64,000 nucleotides of DNA from Riemerella columbina DSM 16469 (GTDB taxonomy: Bacteria; Bacteroidota; Bacteroidia; Flavobacteriales; Weeksellaceae). The translations under genes and the position numbers were made by a program. The notes beneath the pieces are model-generated. The model saw only the letters and a program-made list of their open reading frames with translations. It had not been told where the DNA came from and did not search any database. The stretch covers positions 86,619 through 150,618 of the forward strand of contig NZ_KB894217.1 in assembly GCF_000374405.1 (NCBI RefSeq), in the 5' to 3' direction. The stretch's first letter is position 1. Every line of letters starts with the position of its first letter. This document shows, one piece after another, positions 32,622-41,184 of the stretch.

Positions 32622-33356
32622 TTATTTTTTAGATTTCTTAGTGGGCTTTGGTACTAGCATCTTTCCAATGACAAAAACGGCAGGTATTTTATGGAAATCA
32701 AACTTTTGGCGTTGCCATTCTTTTACCGTTAAGGTTTTTATAAACTCATCACTAGGATGGTTGATATTGGCAGCAACACAAAGTTTCGTATTAGGGCTAA
32801 GCGTTTTTAATAAATCATCCATTAAGGCATTATTACGGTATGGGGTTTCCATAAAAATCTGACTATATCCCGTTTTTTGGACTTGCTGTTCCAAATATTG
32901 AATTTGGTTTTTCTTCTCTATTTTATCTATCGGTAAGTAACCATGGAAAGTGAATTGTTGTCCATTAAATCCACTAGCAATCAATGCGGTAATCATAGCT
33001 GAAGGTCCATTGATAGGTACCACTTTAATATTATTTTGATGTGTCCAATGGACTATAATATGTCCTGGGTCTGCAATACAAGGCAACCCAGCTTCGGATA
33101 ATAAGCCAAAATCTTGTCCATTTTTCATTAATTCCAATGCTTCCGAAACATCAGCAGTCGTAGAATATTTGTTGAGTAAATAAAGTTTTAAATCAGGTTG
33201 TGATTTTTCTGGACAGAAAAATTTAATGACTTTTCTGGCTGTTTTTTCGTTCTCAACAAAGAAATAATCGGTCTTTAAAATATAATCTTTGATGATGGGT
33301 GCAAAGTAAGACCGTGGCGACTGGTCGGAAAGATAAGCAGGTAACAAAAATAACAT
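32622..33356 (-). CDS. RsmI-like SAM-dependent methyltransferase (tetrapyrrole-methylase fold)
   Basis: 244 residues with the fold of the 16S rRNA 2'-O-methyltransferase RsmI: LSEAGLPCIADPGHIIVHWTHQNNIKVVPINGPSAMITALIASGFNGQQFTFHGYLP and IFMETPYRNNALMDDLL. The usual N-terminal GTLYLVATPIGNL is replaced by LFLLPAYLSDQ, so this is the divergent Bacteroidota branch and the target base is unsure. I chose ATG at 33354-33356, one base after the phosphatase stop; the longer frame uses TTG inside that gene. Confidence 0.82.
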   Translation of the reverse strand: MLFLLPAYLSDQSPRSYFAPIIKDYILKTDYFFVENEKTARKVIKFFCPEKSQPDLKLYLLNKYSTTADVSEALELMKNGQDFGLLSEAGLPCIADPGHIIVHWTHQNNIKVVPINGPSAMITALIASGFNGQQFTFHGYLPIDKIEKKNQIQYLEQQVQKTGYSQIFMETPYRNNALMDDLLKTLSPNTKLCVAANINHPSDEFIKTLTVKEWQRQKFDFHKIPAVFVIGKMLVPKPTKKSKK

Positions 33357-33357
33357 A

Positions 33358-33795
33358 TTACACAAGATTAAGTTCTTTAATCACTCTATCGCAAGCCTTA
33401 TCGAGCATAGCGTATACTTTTTCAAAACCACCAATACCACCATAATAGGGGTCTGGCACTTCTTGCTGGCCTTCTAAAATCAGTTTTAATTTTTGCTGCT
33501 CTTCCTCATTGTCAGCCAATTTTAAAGCATCTTTATAATTTTGCTGATCCATACAATATATTACATCAAACACTTTAAAATCCTCTTTAGTCAGGGGTCT
33601 AGAGCGATGGTCTGTAATATCTATCCCGTGGAAATCAGCAGTTTCAATTGAGCGTGGGTCGGCTTGGTGTCCTTCATGAAATGCACTAGTTCCCGCAGAG
33701 TCTATTTCGTGGATATCGGAAACTTTAGACTTTAAAATCCCCTCTGCTAATGGACTTCTACAAATATTTCCTAAACATAACATTAAAATCTTCAT
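33358..33795 (-). CDS. Low-molecular-weight protein-tyrosine phosphatase
   Basis: 145 residues. The P-loop CLGNICRSP (residues 7-15) carries the catalytic Cys and Arg, and the acid Asp lies in PDPYYGG near residue 117. STADFHGIDITDHRSRPLT is also a family mark. These enzymes dephosphorylate tyrosine kinases of capsule synthesis or small substrates. It is the first gene of a two-gene unit with the methyltransferase, separated by one base. Confidence 0.93.
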   Translation of the reverse strand: MKILMLCLGNICRSPLAEGILKSKVSDIHEIDSAGTSAFHEGHQADPRSIETADFHGIDITDHRSRPLTKEDFKVFDVIYCMDQQNYKDALKLADNEEEQQKLKLILEGQQEVPDPYYGGIGGFEKVYAMLDKACDRVIKELNLV

Positions 33796-33888
33796 GACTT
33801 GATGGTTTTTAAAATAAATAAAAAAGGATTCTCAATAATTTTAACATTAAAGAAAATCCTTATAGATGATTAACGATGGTAAGTGGAT

Positions 33889-35367
33889 TTATTTACCAAT
33901 CTTCTCTTTAAGTTCTTTAACATAAGTTCTTATTTCTTTATTAACCTCAGTACCACCTTTAATGGTTTGGCAAGCGTGCATTACCGTAGCATGGTCTTTA
34001 CCCCCCATTTCTTTTCCAATTTTGGCATAAGTAGCTTCGGTATATTCTTTAGCAAAATACATGGCGAGTTGTCTTGGTAGCGCAATTTCTCTTTTTCGTG
34101 TTTTAGATAATAACTGCTCTCTTTTTAATCCAAAATACTCACAAACCACCTCTTGGATATAAGGAATATTGATTTCTTTTTTCTGGTTTTTAGCAATTTT
34201 CTTGATGGTTTCTTTTAATAAATCTAATGTTAAATCAGACTTATAAATCGTAGAATAAGCAATCACGGCATTAATTACCCCAATTAATTCTCTCACATTG
34301 GACTGAACCTCACCCGCTAAGAAATCTATCATATCCTCGCTAAGGACAATACCATCTCTATTGAGTTTATCTTCGATAATTTTTCTTCTTGTGTCATAAT
34401 CTGGCGATTTGATTTCCGCAGAGAGTCCCCATTTAAAACGAGAAACCACACGCTCTTCAATATCCATAATATCCGCCGGTGCCTTATCCGAAGTTAAGAT
34501 AATCTGCTTACCATTTTGATGCAGATAATCAAAAATATGGAAGAACGATTCTTGAGTTGCTTTTTTACCCGATAAAAACTGAATATCATCTACAATTAAG
34601 ACATCTAGCATTTTATAAAAATTAGCAAAGTCCTCTCTACTACTAGAGTTTCCACGAGTGGTACTTGCCGCCTTTACAAATTGCTGAATGAATTTCTCTG
34701 ATGATAAATAATGTACAATTTTTTCTGGATAAGCAGTTTTAATTTCCAAACCGATAGCCTGCGCAATATGCGTTTTCCCTACACCTACGCCTCCATGAAT
34801 AAACATTGGGTTAAATGAGGTTTCACCAGGTCTTTTAGCGATAATTTTAGCCGCAGAATAAGCAAATTTATTACTCTCTCCTTCTACAAAATTATCAAAC
34901 GAGTGCACTGGATTAAGATTAGATTCCACAGGGACTTTTTTAATACCAGGCATCACCAAAGGATTTTGGATTTTCCCATGGATTTGAGGCATTACTTCTT
35001 GTGTTTTAATCTCTTGTGGCTTAGGTGTTGGAACGGTATTCCCTTTGATGTTTTGGTTGGTAGGGTTTTCCGTAGGTATCGCTTTACCATTTAAAATTAA
35101 ATAGTATAATTTCACTCGTTTTCCAATATATTTTTTAAGTGCAGAGGATAATAAAGCAATATAATTCTCCTCAATATACTCCTTATAAAAATTACTCGGT
35201 ACCCCAAGGGTTAAACTATTTTCAACCAACGATATCGGCTGTACTTTATCAAACAACAAATGGAATGAGTCTTCCAATTTACCCAAATCTTCAGTTTCAT
35301 TAGCATTTAAATTGTCTTTCATAAACTGAAGACATTTTTGCCAGATATTGAGTAAATCGTGTTCCAT
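33889..35367 (-). CDS. dnaA: Chromosomal replication initiator DnaA
   Basis: 492 residues. Domain I (~1-85, WQKCLQFMKDNLNANETED), a Pro/Gln-rich linker, then the AAA+ domain with FVEGESNKFAYSAA, Walker A GGVGVGKTHIAQAIG and Walker B LIVDDIQFLSGK, and domain IV with the DNA-binding signature YTEATYAKIGKEMGGKDHATVMHA. I use ATG 35365-35367 (MEHDLLNIW); the frame to 35415 adds a poly-basic stretch not found in the family. I saw no cluster of DnaA boxes next to the gene, so the origin is not placed here. Confidence 0.96.
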   Translation of the reverse strand: MEHDLLNIWQKCLQFMKDNLNANETEDLGKLEDSFHLLFDKVQPISLVENSLTLGVPSNFYKEYIEENYIALLSSALKKYIGKRVKLYYLILNGKAIPTENPTNQNIKGNTVPTPKPQEIKTQEVMPQIHGKIQNPLVMPGIKKVPVESNLNPVHSFDNFVEGESNKFAYSAAKIIAKRPGETSFNPMFIHGGVGVGKTHIAQAIGLEIKTAYPEKIVHYLSSEKFIQQFVKAASTTRGNSSSREDFANFYKMLDVLIVDDIQFLSGKKATQESFFHIFDYLHQNGKQIILTSDKAPADIMDIEERVVSRFKWGLSAEIKSPDYDTRRKIIEDKLNRDGIVLSEDMIDFLAGEVQSNVRELIGVINAVIAYSTIYKSDLTLDLLKETIKKIAKNQKKEINIPYIQEVVCEYFGLKREQLLSKTRKREIALPRQLAMYFAKEYTEATYAKIGKEMGGKDHATVMHACQTIKGGTEVNKEIRTYVKELKEKIGK

Positions 35368-35470
35368 AATATTTGATGTTTTTTGTAATTTTTTTTGAGA
35401 AGAATTAGAACGCAAATATCCAAGATTTAATTCAAAAAAAAAAATGTTTGCACTCTTGATTTTTTAGAAA

Positions 35471-35478
35471 TATATTTG
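35471..35478 (+). promoter_or_regulatory. -7 box of the thioesterase gene
   Basis: TATATTTG, 23 bases before ATG 35502, in the gap shared with divergent dnaA. Confidence 0.6.
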
Positions 35479-35501
35479 TATGTATAAATAAAAAAAACGG
35501 T

Positions 35502-35918
35502 ATGATTCACACAACCCACTCTATACGAGTAAGATACGGCGAAACTGACCCTATGAAGTATGTTTATTACGGTAACTATGCTGAGTATTTGGAAGTTGCT
35601 AGGGTAGAACTCTTCCGAAGTATAGGAATTGCCTATGATGAAATTGAAAATCGAGGGATTTGGTTGCCCGTTTCTGAGTTTAATATTAAATATTTGAAAC
35701 CTGGAAAATATGACGAACTTCTAGAAATACATACTTATGTGAGAAAAAAACCAGCCGGGGTAAAAATCATTTTTGATTATGAAATTTTTAATCCTAATGG
35801 GGATAAAATTACCGAAGCGAGTACAACGCTTTATTTTCTAGAGGCTGAAAAACAAAAAGTCATTCGCTGTCCAGATTTTCTTATGGCGTATATGGCACCT
35901 TTTTTTGAAGAATCGTAA
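35502..35918 (+). CDS. Acyl-CoA thioesterase, 4-hydroxybenzoyl-CoA type (YbgC-like)
   Basis: 138 residues of the hot-dog fold. VRYGETDPMKYVYYGNYAEYLEVARVELFRSIG carries the Asp of the active site (TDPM) and the long helix, and FNIKYLKPGKYDELLEI follows. The family hydrolyses acyl-CoA thioesters; substrate unknown. It diverges from dnaA and has its own promoter. A second promoter at 35992 starts the following transporter gene. Confidence 0.9.
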   Translation: MIHTTHSIRVRYGETDPMKYVYYGNYAEYLEVARVELFRSIGIAYDEIENRGIWLPVSEFNIKYLKPGKYDELLEIHTYVRKKPAGVKIIFDYEIFNPNGDKITEASTTLYFLEAEKQKVIRCPDFLMAYMAPFFEES

Positions 35919-35991
35919 AAGAAGAAGTGAAAGACTTATTTGGTAGAACAAATTTTATATTCATTCATTTTTTTAGCCGATAATATTGCGT

Positions 35992-35999
35992 TATATTTG
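35992..35999 (+). promoter_or_regulatory. -7 box of the sodium:solute symporter gene
   Basis: TATATTTG, 25 bases before ATG 36025. Confidence 0.6.
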
Positions 36000-36024
36000 C
36001 GATACTTAAAAACTAAAATAAATA

Positions 36025-37467
36025 ATGTCTCCAATTATTCTATTAAGTATTATTTTAGCCTACTTCGCCATTCTACTATGGGTGGCTTATCGTACAGGTA
36101 AGGGTAGTAACAACGACAGTTTTTTTATCGGTAACCGTAGCAGCAACTGGATGCTAGTGGCATTTGGGATGATAGGCACTTCGCTTTCTGGGGTTACTTT
36201 TGTGAGTGTTCCCGGTCAAGTAGGCAAAGACAGTTTTCATTATTTACAAATTACCATTGGGTATTTAATCGGCTATATTGTAGTGGCGTATGTCCTGCTT
36301 CCACTCTACTATCGGCTGAAACTGACTTCCATCTATGGTTATCTTCAGCAACGGATGGGGCAATACTCTTATAAATCTGGGGCATCTATATTCATCGTAT
36401 CCCGATTGGTAGGCGCTACGGCAAGACTTTATTTGGTGGTGAATATTTTGCAAGTGGCTATCTTAGATAATTTAGGTGTGCCATTTATTCTAACTACGCT
36501 GATTATCTTAGCTATGATTATCCTCTATACTTATGAAGGTGGTGTAAAAACCATTGTTTGGACGGATACTTTGCAAACCTCATGTATGCTTTTAGGCTTA
36601 ATTATTTGTACCATTTATATGCTAAATTATATGGATTTAGGCATAGTGGAAAGTTTTAACGCTATGAGTGCTAAAGGCTATACTAATATCTTTGATTTTA
36701 ATGTGAATGACAAAGGCTTTTTCCTAAAACAAATTTTGGCTGGAGCATTTATTACCATTACAATGACGGGGATAGACCAAGAAATGATGCAAAAATCCAT
36801 TTCTGTAACCAATCTTAAAGATTCTCAAAAAAATATGGTAACGCTCGGGTTTATTCTATTAGGCGTTATTTCCTTATTTTTGTATATGGGGGGACTACTT
36901 CACTTATACGGCATCAAAGAAGGGGTATTGAGCAGCGGCGACCAGCTGTTCCCAGATATTGCCCTTAACCATATGCCACCATTGATTTCGATTATATTTA
37001 TTGTGGCTTTAATATCCGCATTATTCCCAAGTGCTGATGGAGCGATGACGGCACTCACCTCTTCTATCTGTATCGATATTTTTGGATTAAAGGAAAAACA
37101 TATCGACAGCCAAGCGAAAGAAAAGTTTAGAAAGCGTGTTCACCTTTGGGTAGCCTTATCATTTTTAATTATGGTCTTAGTCTTCAAGTGGATTGATGAC
37201 AATTCTATGATTGGGCTAATCTTAAAATTGGCAGGATTTACCTATGGACCATTATTAGGATTATTTGCATTTGGTATCTTTACGAAGAGAACGGTTAATG
37301 ATAAACTTGTGCCTTATGTTTGTATCGCGGCACCGGTATTATCTTTTATTATTGATAAATACCAAAGCCTTATTTTTGGGGATTTCCAAGTTGGCTTAGA
37401 GTTATTAATCATTAACGGGTTATTGACTTTTATAGGACTATGGCTTATTAGTAAGCCTAAAAAATAA
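36025..37467 (+). CDS. Sodium:solute symporter (SSS family)
   Basis: 480 residues, about 13 membrane helices. FFIGNRSSNWMLVAFGMIGTSLSGVTFVSVPGQVG near residue 30 holds the conserved region of helix 1, and YEGGVKTIVWTDTLQ and ALFPSADGAMTALTSSICID are typical of the SSS group. Sodium drives uptake of an unidentified solute. The split transketolase genes follow 51 bases later, which may suggest a sugar or other carbon source, but that is only position. Confidence 0.9.
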   Translation: MSPIILLSIILAYFAILLWVAYRTGKGSNNDSFFIGNRSSNWMLVAFGMIGTSLSGVTFVSVPGQVGKDSFHYLQITIGYLIGYIVVAYVLLPLYYRLKLTSIYGYLQQRMGQYSYKSGASIFIVSRLVGATARLYLVVNILQVAILDNLGVPFILTTLIILAMIILYTYEGGVKTIVWTDTLQTSCMLLGLIICTIYMLNYMDLGIVESFNAMSAKGYTNIFDFNVNDKGFFLKQILAGAFITITMTGIDQEMMQKSISVTNLKDSQKNMVTLGFILLGVISLFLYMGGLLHLYGIKEGVLSSGDQLFPDIALNHMPPLISIIFIVALISALFPSADGAMTALTSSICIDIFGLKEKHIDSQAKEKFRKRVHLWVALSFLIMVLVFKWIDDNSMIGLILKLAGFTYGPLLGLFAFGIFTKRTVNDKLVPYVCIAAPVLSFIIDKYQSLIFGDFQVGLELLIINGLLTFIGLWLISKPKK

Positions 37468-37518
37468 TACTATTTTTTAAACATAAAATATCAAAAGAAT
37501 AAAAATCAAATACAAAAA

Positions 37519-38370
37519 ATGAAAAAAACAACCGAAGAATTAAAACATCTCACCACACAAATCAGAAGAGACATTTTACGGATGGTACACGCTGTAAGCT
37601 CTGGACATCCAGGGGGAAGTTTGGGCTGTGTAGAATATTTTACTGCGTTGTATGGCAAGGTGATGAACTACGAGTTACCCTTTACTATGGAAGGCAAAAA
37701 CGAAGATTTATTTTTCCTTTCCAACGGGCATATTTCCCCTGTATTTTATAGCACATTGGCAAGAACTGGATTTTTCCCAGTAGAGGAACTTAAAACTTTT
37801 AGAAAATTAGACTCCAGATTGCAAGGACACCCTACAACACATGAGGGACTTCCTGGTGTTAGAATAGCTTCGGGGTCTTTGGGTCAAGGGCTTTCAGTGG
37901 CTATTGGTGCGGCTTTAGGTAAAAAATTAGACGGGGATAAAGGCTTAGTCTATACCCTACACGGCGATGGCGAATTGCAAGAAGGACAGATTTGGGAAGC
38001 GCTAATGTACGCCAGCCACAACAAAGTAGACAACCTAATCGCGACCATAGACTACAATAACCGACAAATAGACGGCGATGTAGACCAAGTGCTATCTTTG
38101 GGTAATCTAAAAGCCAAATTAGAAGCCTTTGATTGGAAAGTTTTAGAACTAAAAGAAGGGAATAATCTAGAAGCGGTAATCCACACTATAGAGCAAGCCA
38201 AATCAGAAACTGGCAAAGGAAAACCTATTGCCATCATTATGCATACCGAAATGGGTAATGGCGTAGACTTTATGATGGGAACTCACGCTTGGCATGGAAA
38301 AGCCCCCAATGATGAGCAATTAGAAAAGGCGTTAGCTCAATTAGAACTAGATGAAGTAGCAGATTATTAA
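37519..38370 (+). CDS. Transketolase, N-terminal subunit
   Basis: 283 residues: the thiamine-diphosphate half of a split transketolase. HAVSSGHPGGSLGCVEYFTALYG, GHPTTHEGLPGVRIASGSLGQGLSVAIGAAL and GDGELQEGQIWEALMYASHNKVDNLIATIDYNN (TPP motif) are visible. It moves two-carbon units in the pentose-phosphate pathway once joined with the C-terminal subunit encoded at 38697. A small membrane-protein gene lies between the two halves. Confidence 0.94.
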   Translation: MKKTTEELKHLTTQIRRDILRMVHAVSSGHPGGSLGCVEYFTALYGKVMNYELPFTMEGKNEDLFFLSNGHISPVFYSTLARTGFFPVEELKTFRKLDSRLQGHPTTHEGLPGVRIASGSLGQGLSVAIGAALGKKLDGDKGLVYTLHGDGELQEGQIWEALMYASHNKVDNLIATIDYNNRQIDGDVDQVLSLGNLKAKLEAFDWKVLELKEGNNLEAVIHTIEQAKSETGKGKPIAIIMHTEMGNGVDFMMGTHAWHGKAPNDEQLEKALAQLELDEVADY

Positions 38371-38383
38371 AAAAATAAAAACA

Positions 38384-38653
38384 ATGGAAAATTCAAATAA
38401 ATCAGAAAAAGTAATTGTAGTCACCCCTACCAAAAGTGTGGGAATTAGTTTATTGTTGACTTTCTTTTTTGGTCCAATAGGTATGTTGTACTCTACCGTG
38501 TCTGGGGCTATCATCATGTTTATTATATCCTGCATTGTAGGTATATTTACTTTAGGTGTTGGATTATTTATCACTTGGCCTATTTGTATGATTTGGGGTG
38601 CAATCGCGGCAAACAATTATAATAAGAAAATTACCATTCAACAAAAAGACTAA
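38384..38653 (+). CDS. Small two-helix membrane protein between transketolase halves
   Basis: 89 residues with two hydrophobic helices (SLLLTFFFGPIGMLYSTVSG and IIMFIISCIVGIFTLGVGLF) and a basic tail. The GPIGMLY turn resembles small TM2-like proteins. It is 13 bases after the N-subunit gene and 43 before the C-subunit gene, so probably co-transcribed. No function can be named. Confidence 0.6.
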   Translation: MENSNKSEKVIVVTPTKSVGISLLLTFFFGPIGMLYSTVSGAIIMFIISCIVGIFTLGVGLFITWPICMIWGAIAANNYNKKITIQQKD

Positions 38654-38696
38654 GTTTAGGTCTTAACTAAACTTTCATAAATTTTAAAAAATAAAA

Positions 38697-39638
38697 ATGA
38701 AATATACATATACAGAAAAAAAAGATACCAGAAGTGGATTCGGAGCAGGCTTAGCCGAGTTAGCAGATAAAAATCCTAATGTAGTTGCTTTATGTGCTGA
38801 CCTTATTGGTTCACTAAAGATGGAAAAATTTATAGAAAAAGCCCCCGATAGATTCTTCCAAGTGGGAATTGCCGAAGCCAATATGATGGGTATCGCGGCA
38901 GGACTTACCATTAATGGAAAAATTCCTTTTACGGGAACTTTTGCTAACTTTTCTACTTCTAGAGTTTACGACCAAATCCGCCAGTCCATCGCCTACTCAG
39001 GGAAAAATGTAAAGATTTGTGCTTCTCACGCAGGACTAACTCTAGGTGAAGATGGGGCAACCCACCAAGTGTTAGAAGATATTGGGATGATGAAAATGTT
39101 ACCTGGGATGGTGGTGATTAACCCATGTGATTATAACCAAACTAAAGCCGCAACCATCGCTATTGCAGACTATGAAGGTCCCGTATATTTAAGATTTGGG
39201 CGTCCTGCGGTTCCCGTGTTTATACCAGAAGATATGCCATTTGAAATCGGGAAAGGGATTTTATTACAAGAAGGTAGTGATGTAACAATTGTGGCTACGG
39301 GGCATCTGGTTTGGGAATCTTTAGTTGCAGCTGAAGAATTAGCTAAAGAAGGTATTTCTTGTGAAGTGATTAACATTCATACGATAAAGCCATTAGACGA
39401 AGACATCATCTTAAAATCAGTAAAGAAAACAGGGAAAATCGTAACGGCAGAAGAGCATAACTACTTAGGTGGCTTAGGCGAATCCGTAGCGGGAATGCTT
39501 GCAAGAAAGCACCCTACAAAGCAAGAATTTGTAGCCGTAAACGATAGTTTCGGTGAATCTGGAACCCCAGCCGAATTGATGAAAAAATATGGTATTGATG
39601 CTGAAGCCGTGAAAAAAGCCGTTAAGAAATTAATGTAA
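38697..39638 (+). CDS. Transketolase, C-terminal subunit
   Basis: 313 residues covering the pyrimidine-binding and C-terminal domains. RSGFGAGLAELADKNPNVVALCADLIGS and FFQVGIAEANMMGIAAGLTINGKIPFTGTFANFSTSRVYDQIRQSIAYSGKNVKICASHAGLTLGEDGATHQ hold the catalytic Glu and the phosphate-contact His. EHNYLGGLGESVAG ends the C-terminal domain. It completes the enzyme encoded from 37519 and is followed by a strong terminator. Confidence 0.94.
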   Translation: MKYTYTEKKDTRSGFGAGLAELADKNPNVVALCADLIGSLKMEKFIEKAPDRFFQVGIAEANMMGIAAGLTINGKIPFTGTFANFSTSRVYDQIRQSIAYSGKNVKICASHAGLTLGEDGATHQVLEDIGMMKMLPGMVVINPCDYNQTKAATIAIADYEGPVYLRFGRPAVPVFIPEDMPFEIGKGILLQEGSDVTIVATGHLVWESLVAAEELAKEGISCEVINIHTIKPLDEDIILKSVKKTGKIVTAEEHNYLGGLGESVAGMLARKHPTKQEFVAVNDSFGESGTPAELMKKYGIDAEAVKKAVKKLM

Positions 39639-39654
39639 TATTATAACTTAATAT

Positions 39655-39688
39655 AAAAAAGGAATATCCAATGAGATATTCCTTTTTT
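39655..39688. terminator. Bidirectional terminator after transketolase
   Basis: A6 then GGAATATC / GATATTCC around CAATGA, then T6. It sits two bases before the stop of the convergent gene at 39690. Confidence 0.88.
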
Positions 39689-39689
39689 G

Positions 39690-40124
39690 TTAAACCTCAT
39701 TGGGATAAAAGTGATAAGAATTATCTTTATATTGGGCAAAAATATGGTGCAGCCCATTACTTAGAATAATTTCTGGGGCTTTGATGATGCTATTGTATCG
39801 AGCGGTTTGCTCAAATACAACTTCGTTGAGTTTAATATGGGGTGCTTTACATTCAATAAGGATTTGAGGTTGGGTTTTTGCCGTTACCAATAAGTCCAAA
39901 CGCTTAGTGGTTCCATTTAATATAATTTTCTGTTCTGCAATCAAGGCAGAGGTGTGGTAACCTTTAGTTTTATGGAAATAATAAATCCAGTGTTGCCTTA
40001 CCCATTCTTCGGGTGTTAGCACTAACCAGATTTTTCTTAGTATATCGTAAATAAAAAATGTATCTTTGTCTTGTTTAATTTGAAACGGATAGGTTTCTTT
40101 AAAATTGAGTTTTGTAACTTGCAT
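39690..40124 (-). CDS. HsdR-N-like nuclease-fold protein
   Basis: 144 residues resembling the N-terminal nuclease domain of type I restriction subunits as a stand-alone protein: YDILRKIWLVLTPEEWVRQHWIYYFHKTKGY, then KRLDLLVTAKTQPQILIECKAPHIKL, with the PD-(D/E)xK pattern D...ECK. Many Bacteroidota have this gene beside holA; its role is unknown. I chose ATG 40122-40124 (MQVTKLNFKETYPF); the longer frame overlaps holA. Only four bases separate its start from the divergent holA start. Confidence 0.78.
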   Translation of the reverse strand: MQVTKLNFKETYPFQIKQDKDTFFIYDILRKIWLVLTPEEWVRQHWIYYFHKTKGYHTSALIAEQKIILNGTTKRLDLLVTAKTQPQILIECKAPHIKLNEVVFEQTARYNSIIKAPEIILSNGLHHIFAQYKDNSYHFYPNEV

Positions 40125-40128
40125 TGGT

Positions 40129-41166
40129 ATGAAAGACTTAGAAATAATCATCAAAAATATAAAAAATAAAACATTTCTACCCATCTATTTTTTGCATGGC
40201 GAAGAACCTTATTTTATTGATGATGTGGTAAGACACTTAGAACAAGAGGTTTTAACCGAAGATGAAAAAGCCTTTAACCAAACCATTGTCTATGGTAAAG
40301 ATACCACCTACGCTGAAGTATTGGCATTAGCAAGGCAATTCCCTATGATGGGCGACAAACAACTCATCATCATAAAAGAAGCCCAAGACATTCGATTGAC
40401 AGAAAGCGAGACCAAAGCGCTAGAAGCCTACGCAGAAAATCCTATTCCCAGTACTATTTTAGCCATTGCCCACAAGCATAAAAAAGTAGATACTCGGAAA
40501 AAGTTTGCTAAAACATTAAACAAAAATAAAATGCTATTTCTTAGCGAACGCGTTAAGGATTGGCAGTTGCCACAGTTTATACAATCGGAAATTACAAAGG
40601 CGAGTTTTAAAGCCGACCCGAGTATTTCCAACCTACTTGCAGAATACCTCGGGAACGATTTATCAAGAATTGCCAATGAGATTAATAAACTACACTTGGT
40701 ACTTCAGGAAGGGGAAACCATTACGGCTAGTGTGATAGAAAAACATATCGGCATCAGTAAGGATTATAATGTGTTTGAACTTCAAAAAGCACTAGGTAAT
40801 AAAAATGCCGACCAAGCGATGAAAATAGCCTATTATATCGGTAAAAATCCAAAATCTAATCCTTTTGTAGTTATTTTGGGAAGTTTATATTCTTATTTTT
40901 CTAATTTGGTATTGTTCCATACGATGAAGGGAGCATCGCCCACCACCATTGCATCTACCATTGGTATCAATCCTTATTTTGTTAAAGATTATGAAGCGGC
41001 TTCCAAAGTGTATGGGCTAAAACACGCCACAAGAATTATTTCCATTTTAAGAGAATTTGATATGAAAAGTAAAGGACTTGGGGCGGTAAATATGAGTGAT
41101 GCCGAGCTTTTAAAAGAAATGGTGTATAAAATTATTAATATTGATAAAATCAAAATAAAACTTTAA
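40129..41166 (+). CDS. holA: DNA polymerase III, delta subunit
   Basis: 345 residues. The clamp-loader subunit that opens the beta clamp: IYFLHGEEPYFIDDVVRHLEQEVL at the start, then LARQFPMMGDKQLIIIKEAQDI, and LLAEYLGNDLSRIANEINKLHL followed by NPFVVILGSLYSYFSNLVLFHTMKG in the C-terminal collar domain. I use ATG 40129 (MKDLEIIIKN); ATG-like starts upstream overlap the divergent nuclease-fold gene. Confidence 0.9.
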   Translation: MKDLEIIIKNIKNKTFLPIYFLHGEEPYFIDDVVRHLEQEVLTEDEKAFNQTIVYGKDTTYAEVLALARQFPMMGDKQLIIIKEAQDIRLTESETKALEAYAENPIPSTILAIAHKHKKVDTRKKFAKTLNKNKMLFLSERVKDWQLPQFIQSEITKASFKADPSISNLLAEYLGNDLSRIANEINKLHLVLQEGETITASVIEKHIGISKDYNVFELQKALGNKNADQAMKIAYYIGKNPKSNPFVVILGSLYSYFSNLVLFHTMKGASPTTIASTIGINPYFVKDYEAASKVYGLKHATRIISILREFDMKSKGLGAVNMSDAELLKEMVYKIINIDKIKIKL

Positions 41167-41184
41167 TTATTTAGAATTTAATTT

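Noticed and set aside
33800-35470. Chromosomal origin beside dnaA
   Set aside because: No cluster of DnaA boxes or marked AT-rich unwinding pattern beyond the background was seen on either side of dnaA.
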